Assembly (NCBI GenBank): GCA_002396125.1
Contig: DGWL01000077.1
Location: 1 to 61,040 of the forward strand
Reading direction: 5' to 3'
Length of the DNA stretch: 61,040 nt
Source of the DNA: Porphyromonadaceae bacterium UBA4259
Lineage (GTDB): Bacteria; Bacteroidota; Bacteroidia; Bacteroidales; Muribaculaceae
Part shown: one piece after another, positions 34,736-43,036 of the stretch
Numbering within the stretch: position 1 is the stretch's first letter
How the letters are laid out: each line of letters begins with the position of its first letter
Notes under the pieces: model-generated
The model's database searches: none
What the model saw: only the letters and a program-made list of their open reading frames with translations
Told to the model about the DNA's origin: nothing
Made by a program: the position numbers and the translations under genes

Positions 34736-35472
34736 CACAGTGTGGTCTTTAGAGCCTCGATGAGTTGGGGCAGTGCCGCCTGGAACGAGGCCATGTCTTT
34801 ATACACCATGTCGGCCCCGGCCTTATACATGTCTTTCTCGGCTATGGGTCCGGTGGTAACACCCACGGTGAAGCAGCCGGCGGTGTGACCGGCTTGCACG
34901 CCCAGTGGAGCGTTTTCGATGACGATGCACTCATTGGGTTGCGCGTTCATCTTTGCCATAGCCTTGAGGTAGGGCTCGGGATTTGGCTTGCCGCGCTTGA
35001 CATCGGTGGCGGTGATGCGCTGTTTATCGAAGATGCCTTCATAGTCGGTGTCGACTCGCTCAAGCATGGTGTGTGTGCCCGAACCGGTAACCAGCACGCA
35101 CTTGATGCCTGCGGCCTTGAGAGCCTTTAGCAACTCAAGCGTGCCGTCGATCATCTCCACGTCGCCCAGCTCGGTAAAATAGCGAGTTTTAACCTTGTAG
35201 AGAGCTTGTGCCTCGTCGTCGGTAATGTTCTTTCCGGCTCCGTCCTTGAACTTCATCTTGATGATGTCGCGTCCGGTCATTCCCTCATACATGTAGAACT
35301 CGTCGCGTGTGCACTTTATTCCGTTTTTTTTCATCAGTTTCACCCATGCGCGTGTGTGATTTTTCATTGAGTCGAAAAGCACGCCGTCCATGTCGACAAG
35401 CGCTGTGGTGAAGTTGAATGATTTTTTGCCAGTGTATTTGTAGTAGTTGGCAATAGCGTTTTGTTCGGTCAT
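34735..35472 (-). CDS. HAD family phosphatase, beta-phosphoglucomutase-like
   Basis: A 245-residue haloacid-dehalogenase superfamily hydrolase. Motif I is LVDMDGVLFDS with the nucleophilic Asp, followed by an alpha-helical cap (MYEGMTGRDIIKMKF). Motif II is VLVTGSG, the motif III lysine lies in KRGKPNPEPY, and motif IV is CIVIENAPLGVQAG. The substrate is probably a small sugar phosphate. It is coupled to aroB by a stop-start overlap, but no functional link to the shikimate pathway follows from that. Confidence 0.85.
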   Translation of the reverse strand: MTEQNAIANYYKYTGKKSFNFTTALVDMDGVLFDSMKNHTRAWVKLMKKNGIKCTRDEFYMYEGMTGRDIIKMKFKDGAGKNITDDEAQALYKVKTRYFTELGDVEMIDGTLELLKALKAAGIKCVLVTGSGTHTMLERVDTDYEGIFDKQRITATDVKRGKPNPEPYLKAMAKMNAQPNECIVIENAPLGVQAGHTAGCFTVGVTTGPIAEKDMYKAGADMVYKDMASFQAALPQLIEALKTTL

Positions 35473-35532
35473 TTTGTTAATGAATGATTTATGTTTTAGT
35501 TGTTTGTTTCTCTGTTTTTTGTGATGTGATGC

Positions 35533-36300
35533 TTAAATCACGGTGATGTGGAAGCAGCACTGGCCGCGCTCATGGAGCACGGTGCACCGGTTCTTGCTCT
35601 GGAAGTCAAGCAACACGTGGCCCAGAATGTTCTTCAGGTCTTCGTTGTTGATGAGGTAGTCGTTGTTGTAGGGCTCAAAGTGTGTCCAGCTGAGGTCGAA
35701 TGTGGTGCCAAACATGTGACACGAGCGAGCCGATGCGTTGCGGTTCACCTTGAGCAGTTTCTGTACCGTGTGGTTGGAACGGGTGCAGCTTGTCACAACT
35801 ATGCGATAGGCGCTGCCACCGAGTGCCTTCACCGAGTCGGCAAAAGCGCACCCTATCTCCTCGAGCACCAGTGCCGCCTTGGGCACCAGGAAAGGCATGG
35901 AGTGAGATAGTGAGTCGAGATAATAGGCCTCGCAGGTGGCAATCTTAACGATGGGTTGCCGCAGGTGATAGGCATCGTGAAAGTTTTGAATAGGCTCGAT
36001 GCCGTTGCGTGTGGCATGTGGAATCTGCACATCATTATAGTCTTGAAACAGCTCCTTGTAAGTGCCCGGCAGAGGATACACCGGCAGGCGGTGCATTCCA
36101 TTGTCGTCTATCCATGATGTGTCGGCCATCTCCAGGTGCCTGTCGGGCAACTTGGGGCGGTTGCCCAGCTTGGCTATCACCTCGAGCTGGCTCTTGTCGA
36201 AGTAGTCGCGATATTGCTTTTCTTTCTTGCACGATTGCAGGCACAATGCCATGAACCCTGCCACCATCGTTACAAGAAGAACTCGTTTGCTTGAAAACAT
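35533..36300 (-). CDS. DUF5715 family lipoprotein
   Basis: A 255-residue lipoprotein (lipobox LQSC, Cys24). The C-terminal half has the layout of LAS-type D-Ala-D-Ala peptidases: ARSCHMFGTTFDLSW (His and Asp ligand positions) and CCFHIT near the end for the third ligand. DUF5715 proteins of Bacteroidales show this pattern. A cell-wall role is inferred; activity is unproven. Confidence 0.7.
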   Translation of the reverse strand: MFSSKRVLLVTMVAGFMALCLQSCKKEKQYRDYFDKSQLEVIAKLGNRPKLPDRHLEMADTSWIDDNGMHRLPVYPLPGTYKELFQDYNDVQIPHATRNGIEPIQNFHDAYHLRQPIVKIATCEAYYLDSLSHSMPFLVPKAALVLEEIGCAFADSVKALGGSAYRIVVTSCTRSNHTVQKLLKVNRNASARSCHMFGTTFDLSWTHFEPYNNDYLINNEDLKNILGHVLLDFQSKNRCTVLHERGQCCFHITVI

Positions 36301-36338
36301 TGTGATGTGCTAATGTGAGTGATTGGCTCGACGTGTGG

Positions 36339-36935
36339 TTATTTGCCCACGGTCTGAACAAAGAGGATGCGCTCGTTGGCGCTAAGTTTGAGAGCCTTGG
36401 GCAGATTTTCACGGTCGAAGCCTGCGCGCACCACGCTCTTAAGGCCGGCTTGTGCGCAGTAGAGATAAATGTTTTGTGAAGCTGCGCCGGCGGTATAACC
36501 CTGGAATTCGGGGCGTTCTTGCTTGCTGGTGTCAACCACGAGCACGATGTTGATGGGTGCGATGGCAGCAAAGTCCTGCATGGTGCTGAACTTGCGATAG
36601 TCGCCAGTGTTGACGGTTGTCAGCGTGTTGGCCTCGGGGTTGTAGCGGCTCACCTCGGTGGGTGTCACCACATAGAGGATTAGCTCCTGTCGGTTCATGG
36701 CGGTGGCCACGGTGTGCTTTCCGTCGTGGGTTATGCCCCATGCCGCCCACAGCATGTTGCTCAAGTCTTGCTTAGAAACAGTCATTCCCTGCTTGTAGTC
36801 ACGGCTCGATGCGCGCTGGTTCATTACTTGCATCAATGGCTTGCCACCGGTGGTGTTGGGCTGTGGTAGCACTTCAGCGTTAATAGTCACACTTGCCATA
36901 AGCGAAATTATTGCTAAGATGAATAATTTTTTCAT
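36339..36935 (-). CDS. Secreted nitroreductase family protein
   Basis: A 198-residue protein with a signal peptide (MKKLFILAIISLMASVTINA) and a nitroreductase-like FMN domain: RASSRDYKQ near the start, LSNMLWAAWGI, then AGAASQNIYLYCAQAGLKSV. An exported nitroreductase is a known variant in Bacteroidales. The start at 36935 is preferred; ten further codons upstream lack support. It is divergent from the metallophosphoesterase. Confidence 0.8.
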   Translation of the reverse strand: MKKLFILAIISLMASVTINAEVLPQPNTTGGKPLMQVMNQRASSRDYKQGMTVSKQDLSNMLWAAWGITHDGKHTVATAMNRQELILYVVTPTEVSRYNPEANTLTTVNTGDYRKFSTMQDFAAIAPINIVLVVDTSKQERPEFQGYTAGAASQNIYLYCAQAGLKSVVRAGFDRENLPKALKLSANERILFVQTVGK

Positions 36936-37018
36936 TATATCTGTAGTTTGGAAAATTTTTGACAAAAATAATACTTTCTATTGAAAAAAATACTTCTATG
37001 ACGTGAATAAAAATTAAA

Positions 37019-38149
37019 ATGACTAATTTTGTCCAACTTTTAATACACTGCTATAAGATGAAACTTGGCTTTTTGTTTTTCATGCTCTTGCCTGTTGCCG
37101 CCCATGTGTATGTGCTGTGGCATGTTTATCAGGTGTTGCCTTTGCCGGTGTGGGCAAAGTGGTTGGTGATAATTCTCATGGCGGCTGCGTTGGTGATGAT
37201 GCTGGTGGGAATTTTTGGCGCCTTCGACCGCATGCCACTCTCGTTGGCCTCGGCGGCCTACGACGTTAGCACCTTATGGCTCATCGTGTTTCTTTATCTG
37301 TTGCTGGTTTTTGTTGTCCTCGACTTGGGGCGATTGGTGCACTTGGTGCCACGCGACTGGTTGCATGGCAACGCATTCACAGCCGGCGCAATCACCGCAC
37401 TGGTGACAGGCTTGCTCATCTATGGCAACATCCATTATCACAACAAGGTGAGGCAGCCCTTGCAACTCACAACTTCGAAGCACATTTCCAAGCCTGTGAA
37501 GGTGGTGATGCTCAGTGACTTGCACCTGGGCTACCACAATCGCAAAGCCGAGTGGCAGCGATGGGTGAAGATGATTAACGCCGAGAATCCCGACCTCATT
37601 CTTGTGGCAGGCGACATCATCGACGGCTATGTGCGCCCACTCAATGAGGAGGACATGGCAGCCGACTTTCGCAGCCTCAAGGCTCCTGTTGTGGCATGCG
37701 TGGGCAACCATGAGTACATCACAGGCATCGACAAGTCGCTCGATTTCTATAATCGCGCCGGCATCAAGCTGTTGCGTGACACCACTCTCACCATTGGCGA
37801 CCTTGTTGTTGCGGGCCGTGACGACCGCTCCCGGCGTAATCGCAAAACTGTGGAGCAGCTACTGGCCGGTGTCGACCGCGGCAAGTTCATCATCTTGCTC
37901 GACCATCAGCCCTACGAGCTTGAACAGTCGCAGCAAGTTGGTGTTGACTTCCAGTTGAGCGGTCACACTCATGAGGGGCAAGTGTGGCCCATCAGCCTGA
38001 TTGTCCACTCAATGTATGAGAATGCGTGGGGTTTTTATCACAAGGGCGACACTCGCTACTATGTTAGCTCAGGCTTGGGCATCTGGGGTGGCAAGTATCG
38101 CATAGGCACTCGCTCCGAATATATTGTTGCCACAATCACAGGGCAATGA
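37019..38149 (+). CDS. Membrane-bound metallophosphoesterase
   Basis: A 376-residue protein with four predicted N-terminal membrane helices (about residues 12-35, 40-65, 80-105, 115-140) followed by a calcineurin-type phosphoesterase domain. Metal-binding motifs are LSDLHLG, VAGDIIDGY, GNHEY, and SGHTHEGQ. The layout matches YkuE/YaeI-type enzymes that act on lipid or UDP-diacyl substrates, so a lipid phosphate substrate is a reasonable inference. A second possible start is the ATG at 37058. Confidence 0.9.
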   Translation: MTNFVQLLIHCYKMKLGFLFFMLLPVAAHVYVLWHVYQVLPLPVWAKWLVIILMAAALVMMLVGIFGAFDRMPLSLASAAYDVSTLWLIVFLYLLLVFVVLDLGRLVHLVPRDWLHGNAFTAGAITALVTGLLIYGNIHYHNKVRQPLQLTTSKHISKPVKVVMLSDLHLGYHNRKAEWQRWVKMINAENPDLILVAGDIIDGYVRPLNEEDMAADFRSLKAPVVACVGNHEYITGIDKSLDFYNRAGIKLLRDTTLTIGDLVVAGRDDRSRRNRKTVEQLLAGVDRGKFIILLDHQPYELEQSQQVGVDFQLSGHTHEGQVWPISLIVHSMYENAWGFYHKGDTRYYVSSGLGIWGGKYRIGTRSEYIVATITGQ

Positions 38150-38179
38150 TGATGTCGAGAAAAAAGAAACTTCACGGTG

Positions 38180-38218
38180 AAAAAAAGGAAATCCGCCATC
38201 TCGCATGGGGGATTTCCT
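38180..38218 (-). terminator. Terminator of the 38340-38633 gene
   Basis: AGGAAATCC (38186-38194) pairs with GGATTTCCT (38210-38218). On the minus strand it is followed by TTTTTTT. It may also stop rightward transcripts from the metallophosphoesterase. Confidence 0.7.
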
Positions 38219-38339
38219 GCAAACTGAAGTCAAACAAATAAAAAACGAGATTAATAGATAAACAAGAATTGTGATAAATAGTTTTTCAGGTAATAGAGTT
38301 TAAGGAATGTTGAGTGAGTTTATGCTTGTTTTTTTTGGT

Positions 38340-38633
38340 TTAGGCAAAGAGTGAAGCCTGGCGGTAGGTGCCTTGTCGCTGTGGCAAGCGGTGCGCGGGT
38401 TGCTGCGCTTGGCGTGTTGCAAGCGACATGCTGGTTGACCAGCCTTGAGTCTTGTTGCGAATGCTCAGTTGTGCGAGTCCCATGAATCTTCCTGCAGTGC
38501 CCGTAATGAAGCGCACCACTTCATCGATGCTGGCAAAATTGCTTTTGCACACGCTGGCAATTATCTTCCCTCCAAGGATGAGTGTTGCGAATATTTGGTC
38601 ACCGGTCTTGATGGTTGATGCAGTGTTGTTCAT
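38340..38633 (-). CDS. Small conserved protein of unknown function with a strong Shine-Dalgarno site
   Basis: A 97-residue protein, no signal peptide or membrane segment. It begins MNNTASTIKTGDQIFATLIL, then has IDEVVRFITGTAGRFMGLAQ and a basic, Gln-rich tail. An AGGAGGA sequence (38641-38647) stands 7 bases before the ATG, which is rare in Bacteroidales, and a -7 box lies upstream at 38687. It ends in a good terminator, so it is a real single-gene unit. I do not recognise the family. Confidence 0.75.
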   Translation of the reverse strand: MNNTASTIKTGDQIFATLILGGKIIASVCKSNFASIDEVVRFITGTAGRFMGLAQLSIRNKTQGWSTSMSLATRQAQQPAHRLPQRQGTYRQASLFA

Positions 38634-38686
38634 AATTTTGTCCTCCTAAAGTTGATTTTGAGTTATGTTGTTTTGTTTTTACACTG

Positions 38687-38694
38687 CAAAATTA
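38687..38694 (-). promoter_or_regulatory. -7 promoter box for the small 97-residue gene
   Basis: Minus-strand TAATTTTG, 53 bases before the ATG. No clear -33 box. Confidence 0.5.
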
Positions 38695-38835
38695 GTGGCC
38701 ATGAGTGCTAAAATGCTGCCCACTAATTTAAAAATAAACTAAATCGGCCTTAAATTTATGCGTTTGTTATGATTTACTGCTCCAAATAGGGGTGAAACGG
38801 TGGTTGTGCGGTTGTGATAATAAGAAAAAAGTGCG

Positions 38836-38843
38836 TAACTTTG
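38836..38843 (+). promoter_or_regulatory. -7 promoter box for the FabK-like gene
   Basis: TAACTTTG, with GTTG (38811-38814) 21 bases upstream as a possible -33 box, 42 bases before the first ATG. Confidence 0.6.
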
Positions 38844-38885
38844 AGGCGTAAAAAATCCACAATATAACTATTAATAAAGCAATCA

Positions 38886-39839
38886 ATGATGATGAAAAGC
38901 AGAGTAACCAATCTCTTTGGAATGGAATATCCCATCATTGCCGGTGGCATGGTGTGGTGCAGTGGCTGGCGACTGGCTGCAGCGGTGAGTAATGCGGGAG
39001 GCCTGGGACTGATAGGTGCCGGGTCGATGACGCCCCAGGTGCTGCAAGAGCACATCGTCAAGTGCAAGGCGGCCACAAGCAAGCCTTTTGGTGTGAACGT
39101 GCCACTCATGAAGCCGGGCAGCGCCGAGATGATGGAGGTGATAGCGCAAGAGCGCGTGCCGGTGGTCTTTACCAGTGCAGGCAGCCCCAAGAAGTGGACG
39201 GCATGGCTGCACGAGCGTGGCATCAAGGTTGCCCATGTGGTGGCCTCATCGGCTTTCGCGCGCAAGTGTGAGGACGCCGGAGTCGACGCGGTGGTGGCCG
39301 AGGGTTTTGAGGCCGGCGGTCACAACGGCAAGGAGGAGACAACCACAATGTGCCTGATTCCTGCCGCCCGCCGTGCCACATCGTTGCCGCTCATTGCGGC
39401 CGGTGGCATCATGAGCGGCGACGCGATACTTGCGGCGCAGGTGCTGGGAGCCGAGGGCGTGCAACTGGGCACTATCTTTGCACTCACTCAGGAGAGCGGC
39501 GCTCACGAGGCTTTCAAGCGCCGTTGTCTCGACCTGAACGAGGGCGACACCAGGCTGTTGCTGCGCAAGCTCTCGCCCACGCGCCTGGTGAAGGGCGGTT
39601 TCTATGATGCCATTGAGCAAGCCGAGAACCGTGGCGCAACCGGCGAGGAGTTGCTCGAGATAATTGGCACCGGCATGACCCGGGTGGGAATCTTCGACGG
39701 CGACATTGCCAATGGAGAGCTCGAGATAGGGCAAGGCGCGTCGCTGCTCAAGGGGCGCGACATCGAGCCTGTGGCCGTGGTTATGCAGCGCCTCGTGGAC
39801 GAGTACCGCGCTGCGCGTCGGGCTCTGGATGCTCTTTAA
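38886..39839 (+). CDS. FabK / nitronate monooxygenase-like flavoprotein
   Basis: A 317-residue TIM-barrel FMN enzyme of the 2-nitropropane dioxygenase superfamily, which includes nitronate monooxygenases and the enoyl-ACP reductase FabK. Visible motifs are PIIAGGMVWCSGWRLAAAVS, GGLGLIGAGSM, AEGFEAGGHNG and LIAAGGIMSG. The GGHNG-type flavin and substrate loop is as in FabK-like members. Which of the two reactions it performs cannot be decided by eye. Three ATG codons in a row open the gene; the first is used. Confidence 0.85.
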   Translation: MMMKSRVTNLFGMEYPIIAGGMVWCSGWRLAAAVSNAGGLGLIGAGSMTPQVLQEHIVKCKAATSKPFGVNVPLMKPGSAEMMEVIAQERVPVVFTSAGSPKKWTAWLHERGIKVAHVVASSAFARKCEDAGVDAVVAEGFEAGGHNGKEETTTMCLIPAARRATSLPLIAAGGIMSGDAILAAQVLGAEGVQLGTIFALTQESGAHEAFKRRCLDLNEGDTRLLLRKLSPTRLVKGGFYDAIEQAENRGATGEELLEIIGTGMTRVGIFDGDIANGELEIGQGASLLKGRDIEPVAVVMQRLVDEYRAARRALDAL

Positions 39840-39921
39840 TACATTCTCTGCAACGTTGATTTGTCTTTTTTGTTAAGGACAATTGCGAGGAAACAAGTCG
39901 AAGACTTGGAGATAATATGTG

Positions 39922-39967
39922 AAAAATGCCACCGGGCTAGTCGAAGTCTAGCCCGGTGGCATTTTTT
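39922..39967. terminator. Bidirectional terminator
   Basis: AAAAATGCCACCGGGCTAG (39922-39940) pairs perfectly with CTAGCCCGGTGGCATTTTT (39948-39966): a 19-bp stem with a 7-base loop between convergent genes. Confidence 0.9.
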
Positions 39968-39976
39968 AGATTGATT

Positions 39977-40867
39977 TCATTGTGTCGCATTGTGCTGGCG
40001 TGCCGCCTTTTTTATCTTGTTTTTGTCGTCAACGGCGGGCCAGCGGTCGCGGCTCAGCGGAATAGTGTAGTAGGCCGAGATGCCAAATGCCCACTTGCTC
40101 CCCCGTGTGCCAAAGCCGGGAATGTACCACGGCTTGCCGTTATCACTTTTCTTGTAGCTGAACAAGTTGTGAAACTTTGCTTCCCATCCCAGCGACCAGT
40201 TGCCGGCAATGCCCACCTTGAGTCCCAACAGCAATTCGCCCCACAGGGCATGTGAGCCTATGTTGCGCAAGTCGTAGGAGTAGTTGCCCTCACCCCAGTA
40301 GCTGTTGTTCACGCTTACGTCGGTGATGCTGTACTTGAAGGTGCTCAGTCCCAGTCTCACTCCGGCATAGAGTTGATAGCGTGGCTCCTTCTTGAAGAGG
40401 AAATTGTAATTGGCTCCCAGCTTGAGGTAGGGTGAGAGACGGCCGGTGTAGGTAAAATTCATGTCGTCGGAGGTGTCCTTGGCTCGTCCCAGTCCCACGA
40501 CGAGCACCGGTTGCAGGCGGTTCCACATGTTGAGCGTGGCGCTAATGTCGAATGATGAGTATTTTTGCCCAAAGGCCATGAGCAGGGCGTCGCTGAAGTT
40601 GAGTCCCAGTCCAAGCTCGGTGAGGGTGGGGTAGTGGGGATAGATTCTTGCCAGCGAGTCCTTGATTTCCTGCGCCCTGGCTTGTGTTGAGTCGCCCGAG
40701 AGATATTGCTCGATAACTTTCTCGTCGGTGCCCTTGGGCGGCGTGAGCACCTTGTTGGTGCTGGGTTTAACGGGTGTCACCTTGCGCTGTGGCTCCTGAG
40801 CCTGGGCTGTGTTGATCAAAACTGCTGCCACGATGCACATCACCATATAAATCTTGCTTCTCATCAT
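39977..40867 (-). CDS. DUF6048 family outer-membrane beta-barrel-like protein
   Basis: A 296-residue protein with a signal peptide (cleavage near AQAQ), a polar linker, then beta-barrel-like alternation (LGLGLNFSDALLMAFGQ, LKVGIAGNWSLGWEAKF, FGISAYYTIPL). The combination with the DUF6452 gene directly upstream (ATGA overlap) is the known Bacteroidales pairing. Function unknown; an outer-membrane location is inferred. Confidence 0.75.
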   Translation of the reverse strand: MMRSKIYMVMCIVAAVLINTAQAQEPQRKVTPVKPSTNKVLTPPKGTDEKVIEQYLSGDSTQARAQEIKDSLARIYPHYPTLTELGLGLNFSDALLMAFGQKYSSFDISATLNMWNRLQPVLVVGLGRAKDTSDDMNFTYTGRLSPYLKLGANYNFLFKKEPRYQLYAGVRLGLSTFKYSITDVSVNNSYWGEGNYSYDLRNIGSHALWGELLLGLKVGIAGNWSLGWEAKFHNLFSYKKSDNGKPWYIPGFGTRGSKWAFGISAYYTIPLSRDRWPAVDDKNKIKKAARQHNATQ

Positions 40868-41337
40868 TGCATGTAGATTTTAATCGATGCCACGTCGTCG
40901 TTGTTAATCAATGTGCGGGTGATAGCAATGGAGTCGATTGCATTGAGCGTGTACTCAATGCCGGTGATTCTGAAGTTGAACATTGCTCCGCACTCATGCG
41001 ATTCAAAGTAGGGAATCGCGTCATATTCCAGCTTGATGGTGTCGGCCTCTAGGCCCTCGGTGTTATAATCGAGCACATAGCAGCAATTCCCGGTGCTGAT
41101 GTGCAACGGCATATACACGCTCGAGGCGCTTGCTTCATCGAGAATCAGGCTGTCGCCGGGCGCGCCGATTCCGTAGACGGTGAGATTGTTGATGATGACA
41201 GAGCTGCCGTCTTGATAGAACTCGGCCAGCGGAATAGCGTTGCTGTTGCCTGGGCAGTTGCCGTTGTTGCACGACGTTGCCAGGCCTGCCAATGCCGATA
41301 GCGCGATGAGGACAACTTGTTTAGTTTTCTTTTTCAT
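40864..41337 (-). CDS. DUF6452 family lipoprotein
   Basis: A 157-residue lipoprotein (lipobox LATSC, Cys23) with a beta-rich body and conserved-looking cysteines (CNNGNCPGN, GNCCYVLDY, SHECGAMFN). Overlaps the start of the DUF6048 gene by 4 bases, so the two are translationally coupled and probably act together at the outer membrane. Confidence 0.75.
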   Translation of the reverse strand: MKKKTKQVVLIALSALAGLATSCNNGNCPGNSNAIPLAEFYQDGSSVIINNLTVYGIGAPGDSLILDEASASSVYMPLHISTGNCCYVLDYNTEGLEADTIKLEYDAIPYFESHECGAMFNFRITGIEYTLNAIDSIAITRTLINNDDVASIKIYMQ

Positions 41338-41370
41338 GTGGGGTTACCTTGATGGGAGGAGAGAAGCGCG

Positions 41371-42324
41371 TTATTTAATCTCGGCCGAAATTTCATAGTG
41401 GTTGCGCCCGGCCGAGTTGCGCGCGATGAGTTCTCCCAGGAAGCCGGTGAGGAAGAGTTGAGTGCCCAGAATCATGCAGGTGAGTGCCAGGTAGAAGTAG
41501 GGCGAATCGGTCACCAGGATGTAATGGTTGCCGGCATGCATATTGTAGAGCTTCACGGAGCCCACAACAATCACGGCGATGAGGCCAATGAAGAACATCA
41601 AGCTGCCTAGCAGACCAAAGAAATGCATGGGCTTGACTCCAAACTTGGACTGGAACCACAGTGTCATCAGGTCGAGATAGCCGTTGACAAAGCGATCGAG
41701 GCCGAACTTTGACTTTCCATACTTGCGTGCCTGGTGGTGAACCACTTTCTCGCCAATCTTGTCGAAGCCGGCATTCTTGGCAAGATAGGGGATGTAGCGG
41801 TGCATGTCGCCATACACCTCGATGTGCTTTACCACGTCGCGGCGATAGGCCTTGAGACCGCAGTTGAAATCGTGCAGGTTCTTGATGCCGCTCACCTTGC
41901 GTGCTGTGGCATTGAAAAGCTTGGTGGGGATGGTTTTCGACAGCGGGTCATATCGCTTCTGCTTCCATCCGCTCACCAGGTCGTAGCCGTCTTCCTTAAT
42001 CATGCGGTAAAGCTCGGGAATCTCATCGGGGGAGTCTTGCAGGTCGGCATCCATGGTTATCACCACGTCGCCCTGCACCCGCTCAAAGCCGGTGTAGAGA
42101 GCCGGCGACTTGCCGTAGTTGCGGCGAAAGCACACGCCCTTGATGCATGGGTTGTCGGCGCTCAGCTGCTTGATTACCTGCCATGAGTCGTCGGTGCTGC
42201 CGTCGTTAATCATCAGCACCTCGTAGGTGAAGCCATGCTCGTTCATCACCCGTTGTATCCATGCCGCCAGCTCGGGCAGCGACTCGGCTTCGTTGAATAG
42301 TGGTACTACTACCGAAATGTCCAT
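41371..42324 (-). CDS. Glycosyltransferase family 2, polyprenyl-phosphate type
   Basis: A 317-residue GT-A glycosyltransferase of the DPM1/ArnC/GtrB kind that loads a sugar onto polyprenyl phosphate. The N-terminal domain has SVVVPLFNEAESLPEL, NDGSTDDSW and the metal motif MDADLQDSPDEIP; YRRD and RHQARKYGKSKF follow. Two C-terminal transmembrane helices (about 230-255 and 272-298) anchor it. It lies 42 bases after the DUF4199 gene. Confidence 0.9.
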   Translation of the reverse strand: MDISVVVPLFNEAESLPELAAWIQRVMNEHGFTYEVLMINDGSTDDSWQVIKQLSADNPCIKGVCFRRNYGKSPALYTGFERVQGDVVITMDADLQDSPDEIPELYRMIKEDGYDLVSGWKQKRYDPLSKTIPTKLFNATARKVSGIKNLHDFNCGLKAYRRDVVKHIEVYGDMHRYIPYLAKNAGFDKIGEKVVHHQARKYGKSKFGLDRFVNGYLDLMTLWFQSKFGVKPMHFFGLLGSLMFFIGLIAVIVVGSVKLYNMHAGNHYILVTDSPYFYLALTCMILGTQLFLTGFLGELIARNSAGRNHYEISAEIK

Positions 42325-42366
42325 ATTGTTGATTGTGTGTGTTATTGTTGGTCAATAATAATTCTT

Positions 42367-42921
42367 TTAATTCTCTTGCTCTCGGGTGGCGTTGCCGCTC
42401 TTGATGGGCACTTTGCCGGCGATGAGCGCGGTGATGGCGCCGCCCACGCATCCCAGGCTGGCAGTGAGCCAAAACATCTGCATGCAGTAGTCGATGGGGC
42501 TGGGAAGAAGGTTATTCTTTATCATCTTTTCAAAGACATTCACCACTTCCAGTCCTTGCCCTTGTGGAAGCTGCTTGTAGGTGTCGACAATCATCTGTGC
42601 CTGCTCGTAGAGAAAATCGGGGCGGAAGTAGGTGATAATGCCATAGGTGACCAGGGCGCATATTAACGCGCCGCCAATGGTGGTGAAGATGGCAAGTGTC
42701 CACAGCTCGCTGAATGTGGCAAAGCCATTGCTTGCCACGTAGTGCCTGCGTTGCAGCCAGTAGAGCATCACGGGTGCGGCGATGATTACTATCAACGTGA
42801 GCATTGAGAGCAGAGGCACCTTGTCGCCAAATGTCATCGCTATCGAAGCCACCGTGAGCACTGCGCCAAAGGGCACTCCCAGCTCGGCGCTCCTGATGAA
42901 AATATTTTTAGGTTGCTCCAT
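42367..42921 (-). CDS. DUF4199 family membrane protein
   Basis: A 184-residue protein with four predicted membrane helices (about 15-35, 38-56, 72-95, 145-167). It matches DUF4199, a Bacteroidota family usually found directly before a polyprenyl glycosyltransferase, as here. Function unknown; help in lipid-linked sugar handling is inferred from context. Confidence 0.8.
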   Translation of the reverse strand: MEQPKNIFIRSAELGVPFGAVLTVASIAMTFGDKVPLLSMLTLIVIIAAPVMLYWLQRRHYVASNGFATFSELWTLAIFTTIGGALICALVTYGIITYFRPDFLYEQAQMIVDTYKQLPQGQGLEVVNVFEKMIKNNLLPSPIDYCMQMFWLTASLGCVGGAITALIAGKVPIKSGNATREQEN

Positions 42922-42962
42922 CTTTTCTTTTGAAAACGTTAGTTGTTTTATTTTCCAAACTG

Positions 42963-42970
42963 CAAAGATA
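42963..42970 (-). promoter_or_regulatory. -7 promoter box for the DUF4199-glycosyltransferase operon
   Basis: Minus-strand TATCTTTG, 42 bases before the ATG at 42921. Confidence 0.55.
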
Positions 42971-43036
42971 ATGAATAGTTTTCAGTTATCGGTTATTGGC
43001 ACATAGTTTTTTTAGTAAACCGGTAAACTTGCTCAT

